Shown one piece after another: positions 9,578 through 18,807 of a stretch of DNA of 64,000 nucleotides (its first letter is position 1; the number at the start of each line of letters is the position of its first letter). The DNA is taken from contig JAICDB010000004.1 of the NCBI GenBank assembly GCA_020063565.1, positions 124,001-188,000 of the forward strand, in the 5' to 3' direction. The notes under the pieces are model-generated. The model did no database searches. It saw only the letters and a program-made list of their open reading frames with translations, and was not told the origin of the DNA. The DNA comes from Clostridiales bacterium. Its GTDB lineage: Bacteria > Bacillota > DSM-16504 > Desulfitibacterales > JAICDB01. The position numbers were made by a program, and so were the translations under genes.

Positions 9578-10159
9578 TTGGCAAAGGAAATAATTTTGGA
9601 GTTAGCTAAAAGCATTCCCACAGAATGGGGTATTATATTACTGGGAGCAGTTCCGGTAACTGAACTTAGAGCAGCTATTCCGGTAGCCATAGCTTTAGGA
9701 GTAGAACCATGGAAAGCATTTTACCTTTCCTGGTTAGGAAATTTTCTGCCGGTACTTCCTTTACTTTATCTATTAGGGCCTGTAATTACTGTTTTAAAAA
9801 GAATACCTTTTTTTAAAAGGATTATTGAAGCCATACTTAAAAGGACATGTAAAAAAAGTACAAAAATTGAAAGGTATGGCGCTGTTGGATTGGCTCTTTT
9901 TGTTGGTATTCCTGCACCTGGTACCGGTGTCTGGACAGGAAGCTTGCTGGCTTATTTGTTTGGCATCAGACCGCTTTATGCAGTTCCTGCCATGATGGTG
10001 GGGATTTCAATTGCAGGATTGCTGATAACCCTTGCAACACTGGGGGTTTTGGAGCTTGCAAATTTTTTCTCTACCAAAGTTGCAGGAATTATACTTTTGG
10101 CTCTGATTATAGTGATAATTTTAAAGAAAAAAACGCATACTAGGAGTAAAAGATCTTGA
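9578..10159 (+). CDS. COG2426-type small multidrug export family membrane protein
   Basis: PVTELRAAIPVAIALGVEPWKAFYLSWLGNFLPVLPLLYLLGP...FVGIPAPGTGVWTGSLLAYLFGI. Confidence 0.75.
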   Translation: MAKEIILELAKSIPTEWGIILLGAVPVTELRAAIPVAIALGVEPWKAFYLSWLGNFLPVLPLLYLLGPVITVLKRIPFFKRIIEAILKRTCKKSTKIERYGAVGLALFVGIPAPGTGVWTGSLLAYLFGIRPLYAVPAMMVGISIAGLLITLATLGVLELANFFSTKVAGIILLALIIVIILKKKTHTRSKRS

Positions 10160-10174
10160 CAGGGAGCGCCAGAA

Positions 10175-10363
10175 ATGATAAGAAAAAGTTCCGGAGGATT
10201 TAATAGAAGAAAAAATAATATTTCTCCAGTAACAGGTTTTAATCGTTATAAAACGGAATATGCTAGCAAACTGACTACTGACCTAAAAAAAATTAATTAT
10301 CCGGAATTTCACCTTCAAACACCAGTGGAAGATACAGGCACAAGAGAAAATGATTTAATATAA
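10175..10363 (+). CDS. Small hypothetical protein
   Basis: 62-aa ORF with an upstream purine-rich AGGGAG, co-directional with flanking genes; no recognised motif. Confidence 0.4.
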   Translation: MIRKSSGGFNRRKNNISPVTGFNRYKTEYASKLTTDLKKINYPEFHLQTPVEDTGTRENDLI

Positions 10364-10428
10364 AGTATGCTACCAATTAATCCTATGGTAGCAAGACAAA
10401 GGTCCCATATGGAATATTTTTATAGGAA

Positions 10429-10457
10429 AACAGTCCTGTTTTTGGGCTGTTTTTTTA
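10429..10457 (+). terminator. Putative terminator upstream of mraZ
   Basis: ACAGTCC-tgttttt-GGGCTGT (one G-T pair) followed by a T run. Confidence 0.55.
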
Positions 10458-10515
10458 TTTTTTTCAAAAAGCTACCACTTTTTAGCAGGAATTTAAAATT
10501 TCAATATAGAAATAG

Positions 10516-10540
10516 TGGAGTCAAGTGGGTGAAAGTGGTG
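10516..10540 (+). promoter_or_regulatory. MraZ-box-like operator (three TGGNN repeats, 5-nt spacers)
   Basis: TGGAG-tcaag-TGGGT-gaaag-TGGTG immediately upstream of mraZ. Confidence 0.65.
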
Positions 10541-10564
10541 GAATTTACCCACATTGTGGGGTGA

Positions 10565-11008
10565 ATGTTTATGTTCATGGGGGAATATTCTCATACAATT
10601 GATAGCAAAGGCCGCTTAATAATGCCTGCTAAATTTAGAGAAGGTCTTGGAGAGAAATTTGTAATGACCAAGGGACTGGATAATTGTCTCTTTGTTTACC
10701 CCATGGAAGAATGGAAAATACTCGAAGAAAAGCTAAAAAGACTACCCATTACAAAGGCTGATGCAAGAGCATTTGTAAGATTTTTCTTTTCCGGTGCAAC
10801 GGAATGTGAATTTGATAAACAGGGAAGAATATTAATTCCACAAAACTTAAGGGAACATGCTGGTTTGGAAAAGGAAACAGTAATAACAGGAGTTGCATCT
10901 AGAATTGAAATTTGGAGCAGCGAAAATTGGAGAAAATATAGTCAAAAAGCAGAAATTGATTACGAAAATATTGCAGAAAAACTTGAAGATCTGGATATAA
11001 GTTTATAA
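10565..11008 (+). CDS. mraZ: Transcriptional regulator MraZ
   Basis: [25 protein letters not shown]...[30 protein letters not shown], first gene of dcw cluster. Confidence 0.95.
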   Translation: MFMFMGEYSHTIDSKGRLIMPAKFREGLGEKFVMTKGLDNCLFVYPMEEWKILEEKLKRLPITKADARAFVRFFFSGATECEFDKQGRILIPQNLREHAGLEKETVITGVASRIEIWSSENWRKYSQKAEIDYENIAEKLEDLDISL

Positions 11009-11010
11009 AA

Positions 11011-11167
11011 TTGAGTGTTCAAAAAGGAGCACGAGAGACACGAGAAGTTCAAGGCGGCGAAGGCTTCGAGCAGCGGAGCGTAGTAAGAACCTACGTGAGC
11101 AGCGCAGAAGACGAGGCAACGCAGAAATTCGAAGTGGATTTCGCGCGGACTTTTTGAACATCCTCTT
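11011..11167 (+). repeat. Full-length copy of dispersed MITE/REP-like element (copy A)
   Basis: gagtgttcAaaaaggagcacgagagacacgagaagttcaaggcgg...gcgcggactttttgaacatcctc; near-identical to the reverse complement of 24871-25030. Confidence 0.85.
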
Positions 11168-11183
11168 AAAGGAGTGTTTGGAG

Positions 11184-12119
11184 TTGGATTTTCATCATAT
11201 CCCTGTTTTGCCGGAAGAGGTTATAGAAAATCTTAATTTAAAACCTGGACAAGTAGTAGTGGATTGTACAGTGGGAGGTGCAGGGCACAGCCTGGAAATT
11301 ATCCGGAGAATAACTCCCGGAGGTACCCTGGTGGCAATAGACAGGGATGAAGAGGCGCTAGCAGCTGCTAAGGTTAAGTTAGCAGAATATCTGGAAAATA
11401 TTATTTTTATAAATGATAATTTTAAAAATATCTCAAAAATATTGGAAAACACTGGAATAAAATCTATTGAAGGAGTTTTAATAGATTTAGGGGTTTCTTC
11501 CCACCAACTGGACAAACCTTACCGTGGTTTCAGTTATATGCATGATGCCCCTTTGGATATGAGAATGGATAGAAAGCAAAGATTTACTGCGGAACAGTTA
11601 GTAAATGAGTTTTCGGAAGATGAACTAGCCAGGTTAATTTGGGAATATGGCGAAGAAAGGTGGGCAAAGAGAATAGCTCAAAAAATAGTAAGTGCCAGGA
11701 AAAAGGAAACCATCAAGACTACGGCACAATTAGTAGAAATTATAAAATCTGCCATACCCTCCGGAGCGCGTAAAAATGGACCCCATCCTGCAAAAAGGAC
11801 ATTTCAAGCACTGAGAATAGCGGTAAATGAAGAATTAACTGATCTGGATAAAGCTATTAAAGATGCTGTTCACTGTCTTGCACAGGGCGGCAGGATAGCC
11901 ATAATTTCCTTTCACTCCCTGGAAGACAGGATAATAAAAAATACTTTTAAATTACTGGCTGCAAAATGTGTTTGCCCGCCAGAATTACCGGTCTGCCAGT
12001 GTAACCATAAAAAAGAGTTAAAAATTATAACTAGAAAACCTATTACCGCTTCAAATGAAGAGTTACAAAAAAATCCAAGGGCTAGAAGTGCAAAGTTACG
12101 GATTGCTGAAAAAGTATAG
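11184..12119 (+). CDS. rsmH: 16S rRNA (cytosine1402-N4)-methyltransferase
   Basis: [37 protein letters not shown] at 11184 with AAAGGAG 10 nt upstream is preferred over the ORF-track start 11154, which lies in repeat copy A. Confidence 0.93.
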   Translation: MDFHHIPVLPEEVIENLNLKPGQVVVDCTVGGAGHSLEIIRRITPGGTLVAIDRDEEALAAAKVKLAEYLENIIFINDNFKNISKILENTGIKSIEGVLIDLGVSSHQLDKPYRGFSYMHDAPLDMRMDRKQRFTAEQLVNEFSEDELARLIWEYGEERWAKRIAQKIVSARKKETIKTTAQLVEIIKSAIPSGARKNGPHPAKRTFQALRIAVNEELTDLDKAIKDAVHCLAQGGRIAIISFHSLEDRIIKNTFKLLAAKCVCPPELPVCQCNHKKELKIITRKPITASNEELQKNPRARSAKLRIAEKV

Positions 12120-12163
12120 ATTATTTAAAACCTAGCCATACCTTGTTCTAAATAAGGAAGGGG

Positions 12164-12691
12164 TTGAATAATTTGTTAGTGGCACAAAAAAAACGAACTC
12201 CTTATAATTATCTTAATGACAGAGAAGTGATTACTTCTACTACAGCTAAGAAAAGTAATAAAGTCAGGGTAAGAAAGCTTAAGATTATCTGCTCTGTTTT
12301 GGTGCTTTTTGTTATGGGCCTCTGTTTTACAGCAGGGACTGCGGTTCAGGCAATAAAAATCAATAAGATTAATGAATTGAAAAAGGAAATAGAGGAATTA
12401 AAATTGGCCAATGAAAGACTACTTTTGGAAAAGGCACAGCTGCAATCGCTGGATAGAATTGAAAAAATAGCCACTACTCAATTAGGTATGCAGAAACCAA
12501 AGGTGGAAAATCTTAAAATGCTTTCGGGGGATCAGGCTGAAAAAATACAAGAAATACTTTTTACAGATAAAGAGATGGTAAATGAAAAAGAAGTTAAGAA
12601 AAATGAGTCTCAAAAAGATAAGTTCTCCGAATTACAACCTTATGTAGCCGCTATTTCAAGCCTGATATCCAGCTGGTTGATTACAGAGTAA
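12164..12691 (+). CDS. ftsL: FtsL-like septum protein
   Basis: Short protein with one TM helix then leucine-zipper coiled coil, between rsmH and a PBP gene. Confidence 0.7.
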   Translation: MNNLLVAQKKRTPYNYLNDREVITSTTAKKSNKVRVRKLKIICSVLVLFVMGLCFTAGTAVQAIKINKINELKKEIEELKLANERLLLEKAQLQSLDRIEKIATTQLGMQKPKVENLKMLSGDQAEKIQEILFTDKEMVNEKEVKKNESQKDKFSELQPYVAAISSLISSWLITE

Positions 12692-12726
12692 GTTGTATGT
12701 TCTTTTTTTGAACGGGGTGAAAAATA

Positions 12727-14868
12727 GTGGTAAATTCCAATGTTTTTTTGAGGAAACGCATTACTAAGGTTTTCTTGCTGTTTGCTGCAATTTTTTTCTT
12801 TTTTATAATGCGGATTGGCTGGATCCAACTTGTAAAGGGCGATGAACTACAAGAAAAAGCTTATGAAAACAGGCACAGGAGGGTGAAAGTAGAAGCAAAA
12901 AGAGGTACAATTTATGATAGAAATATGACGGAATTGGCAATCAGCATTAGCGCTGATTATGTATATGCTATTCCGCCTGAAATAAGAAGATCGGGTAAAG
13001 CCAGGGAAATAGCAGAGAAAGTGGCAGATGTTTTAGAATTACCTGTTGATAAGGTTTATTCTAAAATAACAAAAAAAGGCAGCTGGTTTGAATACATAAA
13101 AAGAAAGGTTGATTTTGAAAAATCGGCAAAAATTAAAGAATTGGATTTACCGGGGATTTCTGTGGCAGAAGAAAGCCAGAGGTTTTACCCTCATGATACG
13201 CTTGCTGCCCATGTCTTGGGATTCGCAGGTATAGATAATCAGGGACTTGAAGGGCTGGAAGTGATGTATGATGAAACCCTGAAAGGTCGAGACGGCGCTA
13301 TCATGTTGGAATTTGACGGACAGGGTAAGCCCCTTCCAAATGCAGTACATGAGTATGTGCCGCCGGAGGATGGTAAGAGTATTGTACTGACAATAGATGA
13401 AACTATTCAATACATTGCCGAAAGAGAACTTGATGCTTTGATGAACAGTCCTACCAATCCGGAAAGTGCTACAATTATTATCATGGAGCCCCAAACCGGA
13501 AGAATTAGAGCGCTTGCCAGTCGCCCAACTTACAATCCCAATCATTTTGCAGATTACTCTCCAAAGGTGTGGCGGAATATAGCCGTATCCAATGTTTATG
13601 AACCGGGCTCAACCTTTAAAGTAGTAACTGCTTCTTCTGCACTTGAAGAAAATGTTATTGGTGAAAATGAAAAGTTTTATGATCCTGGCTATATAAAAGT
13701 AGGTCCTGAGAGGATTAAATGCTGGCGTTCTTACCGACCTCACGGAAGTCAGACTTTTGCTGAAGCAGTTCAAAATTCGTGTAACCCTGTATTTGTTACA
13801 CTTGGGCTTAGAATTGAGGAGAAAAAAAAGGGACTTTTCTATGATTATATTAAAAGTTTTGGATTTGGGAAAAAGACAGGGATAGACCTTCCGGGGGAAG
13901 CTAAAGGAATTCTGATACCTCGAGAGCAATTAAAGGATATAAACGTAGCAACTATTTCAATAGGCCAGGGGATTGCAGTTACTCCTATCCAGCTTATCAC
14001 TGCCATGGCCGCGGTGGCTAATGGAGGTACCTTAATGAAACCCCAGCTTGTTGAAAAAATAATAGATAAAGAAGGTAATTTGGTAAAAGAAATAAAACCC
14101 GAACCTATCAAACAGGTTATATCGGAAGAAACTTCTAAAGAATTAAGGGCAATTTTAGAAAGGGTTGTAAGTAAAGGTACGGGAAGAAATGCATATATTG
14201 AGGGCTACAGGGTAGGAGGAAAAACAGGAACTGCTCAAAAGCCCGGAAAAGGTGGCTATCAAAAGGGAAAATATGTAGCCTCCTTTCTTGGGCTTGCACC
14301 GGTGGATAATCCCAGGCTTGTGGGACTAGTAATTGTGGATGAACCTAAAGGATATCCGTACTATGGTGGTACAGTAGCTGCACCTGTTTTTAAAAAGGTT
14401 ATGGAGGATGCGTTACAATACCTTGGTGTACCACCTCAATATAATGAAGAAGAGAAGAAGGAAAGAGATGCTGAAAGAGTGGAGGTTCCTGATTTGCGCG
14501 GCCTTACAAGGGAAAAAGCGGAAAATGCTCTTAGAAGTCTCAGTTTAAAAGCTCAACTAATGGGTAATGGCGATTATGTTATTGAACAGACTCCGAAAGC
14601 TTCAGCAGACGTCAAAAAAGGATCAGGAGTTATCCTCTATTTAGGTAGCGGTAATAACAAAAATGAAACAGTGAAGGTCCCCGATGTCACTGGAAAAAGA
14701 ATTACAGCTGCAGCAAAACTATTAGAAGCTATGGGGCTTAAACTGGTTCCCCAGGGCAGCGGTCGCGCCGTTAGACAAAGCCCTATTCCTTATGAAAAAG
14801 TTCCTGTTGGCTCAGAGGTTAAGGTAATATTTACTGAAGAAGAAATTATCGAGACACTGGGTCCGTAA
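12727..14868 (+). CDS. SpoVD/FtsI-type penicillin-binding protein with C-terminal PASTA domains
   Basis: PBP dimerisation and transpeptidase motifs (EPGSTFKV, SCN, KTGTAQ) and two PASTA segments (VEVPDLRGLTREKAEN, VKVPDVTGKRITAAAK). Confidence 0.9.
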   Translation: MVNSNVFLRKRITKVFLLFAAIFFFFIMRIGWIQLVKGDELQEKAYENRHRRVKVEAKRGTIYDRNMTELAISISADYVYAIPPEIRRSGKAREIAEKVADVLELPVDKVYSKITKKGSWFEYIKRKVDFEKSAKIKELDLPGISVAEESQRFYPHDTLAAHVLGFAGIDNQGLEGLEVMYDETLKGRDGAIMLEFDGQGKPLPNAVHEYVPPEDGKSIVLTIDETIQYIAERELDALMNSPTNPESATIIIMEPQTGRIRALASRPTYNPNHFADYSPKVWRNIAVSNVYEPGSTFKVVTASSALEENVIGENEKFYDPGYIKVGPERIKCWRSYRPHGSQTFAEAVQNSCNPVFVTLGLRIEEKKKGLFYDYIKSFGFGKKTGIDLPGEAKGILIPREQLKDINVATISIGQGIAVTPIQLITAMAAVANGGTLMKPQLVEKIIDKEGNLVKEIKPEPIKQVISEETSKELRAILERVVSKGTGRNAYIEGYRVGGKTGTAQKPGKGGYQKGKYVASFLGLAPVDNPRLVGLVIVDEPKGYPYYGGTVAAPVFKKVMEDALQYLGVPPQYNEEEKKERDAERVEVPDLRGLTREKAENALRSLSLKAQLMGNGDYVIEQTPKASADVKKGSGVILYLGSGNNKNETVKVPDVTGKRITAAAKLLEAMGLKLVPQGSGRAVRQSPIPYEKVPVGSEVKVIFTEEEIIETLGP

Positions 14869-14943
14869 ATGGATAATATATTAAAATAGGGTCAATAATA
14901 TCAGAAAGGAATAATTTAACATTACCGGGAAAGAGGAGATTAG

Positions 14944-16404
14944 ATGTTTTTGGAAGAATTAATAAAGGATGCAAACCCTATAGAGATTTGTGGTGATACG
15001 AAAAAGGATATAAAGGGAATAAAATATGACAGTAGAAATGTTACAGCAGGAGATCTCTTTGTATGTGTTACCGGTTTTAAAACCGACGGGCATCTCTATG
15101 TTCATTCTGCTGTAAAAAATGGGGCTATAGCTATTTTAGCGGAAAAAGACCTTGAGGTGCCCCAAAATGTGACATTAATAAAAGTGGCAGATACACGGGT
15201 GGCCATGGCCGATTTGGCTGCCCGTTTTTATGGTAATCCATCGAGTAAACTTAAGCTTATCGGTGTAACAGGCACGAATGGTAAAACCACTACTACCCAT
15301 TTAATAAAAAAAATACTGGAGGAAGCCGGTTATACTGTTGGCCTTTTAGGAACTATTTCTAATATGATAGGAAACGAGGTGCTACCTGCAGAAAGAACTA
15401 CTCCTGAAGCACCTGATTTACAGTTTTTGTTGCACAAGATGGTAAATAAAGGCGCCCACTATGCTGTAATGGAGGTTAGCTCCCATGCCTTACAACTTTA
15501 CAGGGTTAGGGGATGTAAATTCAGGTCTGCAGTATTTACAAATATTTCGCAGGATCATTTAGACTTCCATGAAAGTATGGAAGAATACGTCGATGAAAAA
15601 AAGAAATTATTTGCAATGCTTTCCTCTTCTTCAGAAAACTATGGGTTAGTAAATAACGATGATTTGTACCACCAGCATTTTGAGGAGGCAAGCAAGGTGC
15701 CGGTTTTTAAATATGCAGTGGATGGTAGCGGCGATTTTAAAGCACAAGAAGTGGATGTTAAACCACAAGGTGTATCATATACAGCTTTTTACCCGGGAGG
15801 AAAAATTTCTCTAAATCTTAAATTAACCGGGCTTTTCAGTGTTTATAATTCTCTAGCTGCTTTTGCCGTTGGTTTCAAGGAAGGAATTGCACCGGAAATT
15901 ATTAAAAAAGCACTGGAGAATATTACAGGGGTTCCCGGGCGTTTTGAAAAGGTAGAATGCAATCAAGATTTTACTGTAATTGTAGATTATGCACATACAC
16001 CTGATAGCTTGAAGAATGTATTAGAAACAGCTAAAGATTTTGCTAAAAGGAGAATCATTACAGTATTTGGTTGCGGTGGCGATAGGGACAGGACAAAACG
16101 CCCCCTAATGGGTGAGGCAGCTGCTCTAAATAGCGATATTTGTGTCGTTACATCTGATAATCCTCGGAGTGAAGATCCTGAGGCAATTATAGAAGACATT
16201 ATTCCAGGTGTTAAAAAACACACTAACAGCTTTAAAATTGAAGTGGATAGAAAAAAAGCAATAAAATTAGCTTTAGAGATGGCACAAAAAAATGATATAG
16301 TAATTATTGCTGGTAAAGGACATGAAACTTATCAAGAAATTAATGGAAAAAAATTGCCTTTTGATGATAAGGAAGTTGTGAAAAGTATTCTTTCCGAGCG
16401 GTGA
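14944..16404 (+). CDS. murE: UDP-MurNAc-tripeptide synthetase
   Basis: GVTGTNGKTTTTHLIKKIL, CGGDRDRTKRPLMG, TSDNPRSEDP. Confidence 0.95.
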   Translation: MFLEELIKDANPIEICGDTKKDIKGIKYDSRNVTAGDLFVCVTGFKTDGHLYVHSAVKNGAIAILAEKDLEVPQNVTLIKVADTRVAMADLAARFYGNPSSKLKLIGVTGTNGKTTTTHLIKKILEEAGYTVGLLGTISNMIGNEVLPAERTTPEAPDLQFLLHKMVNKGAHYAVMEVSSHALQLYRVRGCKFRSAVFTNISQDHLDFHESMEEYVDEKKKLFAMLSSSSENYGLVNNDDLYHQHFEEASKVPVFKYAVDGSGDFKAQEVDVKPQGVSYTAFYPGGKISLNLKLTGLFSVYNSLAAFAVGFKEGIAPEIIKKALENITGVPGRFEKVECNQDFTVIVDYAHTPDSLKNVLETAKDFAKRRIITVFGCGGDRDRTKRPLMGEAAALNSDICVVTSDNPRSEDPEAIIEDIIPGVKKHTNSFKIEVDRKKAIKLALEMAQKNDIVIIAGKGHETYQEINGKKLPFDDKEVVKSILSER

Positions 16405-16408
16405 GATT

Positions 16409-17782
16409 ATGAAAAAAAAGATTTCTGATATTGTAAAAATCACAAATGGAGAACTGGTTTCAGGTAATAAGGATAAACTTGTTACAGGTATTACTACAGA
16501 TAGTAGAAAGGTTGAAAGTGGAGACCTCTTTGTGGCGCTTACAGGAGAAAAATTTGACGGGCATAATTTTGTAAACACTGCTTTAGAAAAAGGCGCCGGT
16601 GCAGCAGTAATTGAGAAAGAACACAAGGAAAAATTTAAAATGTTAAATTACCCTGTCATTGCAGTAGAAAACACATTACAAGCTTTAGGCGCCATTGCTC
16701 ATAGTCACAGAAAACAGTTCCGCATACCTGTGGTTGCTATAACCGGAAGTAACGGTAAGACAACCACTAAAGACATGGTATCCTCTGTACTTCAGCAAAA
16801 GTTTAATATTATAAAGACTGAAGGTAATTACAATAATGAGATTGGCTTACCTCTAACTCTATTAAAAATAGCTGAAGATACTCAAGCTGCCGTTGTAGAA
16901 ATGGCCATGAGGGGATTGGGGCAAATAAAATATCTCTGCGAAATAGCTTCTCCTGATGTAGGTATTATTACAAACATAGGGCCTGTTCACTATGAATTAC
17001 TGGGTTCAATGGAAAACATAGCTAAAGCAAAAGGAGAGCTAATTGAGGGTTTACCAGATAATGGTCTGGCCATAGTTAATGGAGAGGATACCTGGTGCAG
17101 GCGGATAGCTTCTAGTTTTTCAGGAAGAATAATTACTTATGGCTTTAGCAAGGAAAGCGCCATCCGGGCAGAAAAAATTAAACTAGAAAATTTCAGTACA
17201 AGCTTTGAGTTACATTTTAAAGAAGAAAAAGTAAACATACACCTACCTCTGCCTGGAGAGCATAATGTTTTAAATTCATTGGCAGCTGCAGCAGTAGGTA
17301 TTTATTTTGGGCTCAGCTTACAGGAGATAGCTCAAGGGTTAAATTCAGTAAAAATTTCTTCCATGAGATTGGAAGTTACTGAAGGGCCTAGAAAGAGTAT
17401 TATCATTAACGATTCATATAATGCCAATCCTGTTTCTGTAAAAGCATCTCTTAATGTCTTAAGTAATATGAGTAACGGTCGAAAAATTGCTGTTTTTGGA
17501 GATATGTTGGAACTAGGTCAACTAGCTGTAGAGGGACATCGAGAAGTAGGAAAGACAGTATCACAATACAAACTTGATTATCTGATAACTGTAGGTAATT
17601 TGGCTCAAGAAATTGCCAGGGAAGCTATTCGTACCGGCATGCCGCAGGAAAGGGTATATCAATTTGACGAAACAGAGGCTGCTGCAAAAATACTATCAAA
17701 AATACTAATAAAAGATGATATAGTTTTGATCAAGGGATCGCGCTCCATGAAAATGGAAGAAATACTCCTGAGATTGAGCTAA
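16409..17782 (+). CDS. murF: UDP-MurNAc-tripeptide-D-Ala-D-Ala ligase
   Basis: AITGSNGKTTTKDMVSSVL, NDSYNANPVSVKASL. Confidence 0.95.
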   Translation: MKKKISDIVKITNGELVSGNKDKLVTGITTDSRKVESGDLFVALTGEKFDGHNFVNTALEKGAGAAVIEKEHKEKFKMLNYPVIAVENTLQALGAIAHSHRKQFRIPVVAITGSNGKTTTKDMVSSVLQQKFNIIKTEGNYNNEIGLPLTLLKIAEDTQAAVVEMAMRGLGQIKYLCEIASPDVGIITNIGPVHYELLGSMENIAKAKGELIEGLPDNGLAIVNGEDTWCRRIASSFSGRIITYGFSKESAIRAEKIKLENFSTSFELHFKEEKVNIHLPLPGEHNVLNSLAAAAVGIYFGLSLQEIAQGLNSVKISSMRLEVTEGPRKSIIINDSYNANPVSVKASLNVLSNMSNGRKIAVFGDMLELGQLAVEGHREVGKTVSQYKLDYLITVGNLAQEIAREAIRTGMPQERVYQFDETEAAAKILSKILIKDDIVLIKGSRSMKMEEILLRLS

Positions 17783-17800
17783 GAAAAGGGTGAGGAAACT

Positions 17801-18757
17801 GTGAACTTATTTTTTTCTTTTATTGTTTCCTGTGTAGTAACATTGCTATTAGGGCCAATTTTAATTCCTTTTTTGCGGCGGCTGAAATTTGGGCAAACCG
17901 TCAGAAATGATGGGCCTAGAACACATTTTTCGAAAACCGGTACGCCTACCATGGGTGGGCTGATGTTTATATTTTCTACAGTTTTAACTACTTTGTTTTT
18001 CGCCCCGCATTCTCTTAATATACTTACTGTACTTGCTATGATGATATCCTTTGGAGCAATAGGTTTTGCAGATGATTACATCAAGATAGTTCTCAAACGT
18101 TCCTTGGGATTGAGGGCGCGCTCTAAATTGAGCCTGCAGATTCTAATGAGCGTTATACTAGCTGTAGTTGCGGTAGTATTTTTGGACCGGGGTACTGCAA
18201 TAATAATTCCTTTATTGGGAACTAAAGTATATTTGCACTGGCTTTATATTCCCTTTAGTATAGTGGTAGTTGTAGGGACTACAAATGCCGTAAATTTAAC
18301 AGATGGGTTAGATGGACTTGCTGCAGGAATAACCTTCTTTCTTGCTTTAGTATATATCTTTATTACAAATTTAAGCAATATGCCCGCCCTGGGGATTTTC
18401 TCATGTGCGTTAGCAGGCGGATTGGCAGGATTTCTTTTTTATAATTACCACCCTGCAAGTATTTTTATGGGAGATACCGGCTCACTTGCATTGGGAGCTG
18501 CTCTGGCTACACTTGCAATACTTACCCGAACAGAGCTGCTGTTAGTAATAATTGGAGGAGTATATGTAATTGAAACTCTCTCAGTAATTATGCAGGTAAT
18601 TTCCTTTAAATTAACGGGTAAGAGAATATTTCGAATGAGTCCTATTCACCATCATTTTGAATTAAAAGGTTGGAAGGAAAAAGAGGTTGTACTGGTCTTC
18701 TGGATAATTGCTTTTATTTTTGCTATCTCCGGACTTGGGATCTTTCTGATTTCTTAA
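17801..18757 (+). CDS. mraY: Phospho-MurNAc-pentapeptide transferase
   Basis: GTPTMGGLMF, NLTDGLDGLAAG, MSPIHHHFELKGWKE. Confidence 0.96.
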   Translation: MNLFFSFIVSCVVTLLLGPILIPFLRRLKFGQTVRNDGPRTHFSKTGTPTMGGLMFIFSTVLTTLFFAPHSLNILTVLAMMISFGAIGFADDYIKIVLKRSLGLRARSKLSLQILMSVILAVVAVVFLDRGTAIIIPLLGTKVYLHWLYIPFSIVVVVGTTNAVNLTDGLDGLAAGITFFLALVYIFITNLSNMPALGIFSCALAGGLAGFLFYNYHPASIFMGDTGSLALGAALATLAILTRTELLLVIIGGVYVIETLSVIMQVISFKLTGKRIFRMSPIHHHFELKGWKEKEVVLVFWIIAFIFAISGLGIFLIS

Positions 18758-18807
18758 GCTTCTTTTTATTTTATTAATATTCTTCAGGTCTTATTAATAT
18801 TATAAAG

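Noticed and set aside
10367-10564. 65-aa plus-strand ORF before mraZ
   Set aside because: Covers a terminator hairpin and the MraZ boxes and ends at mraZ; better explained as a regulatory leader.
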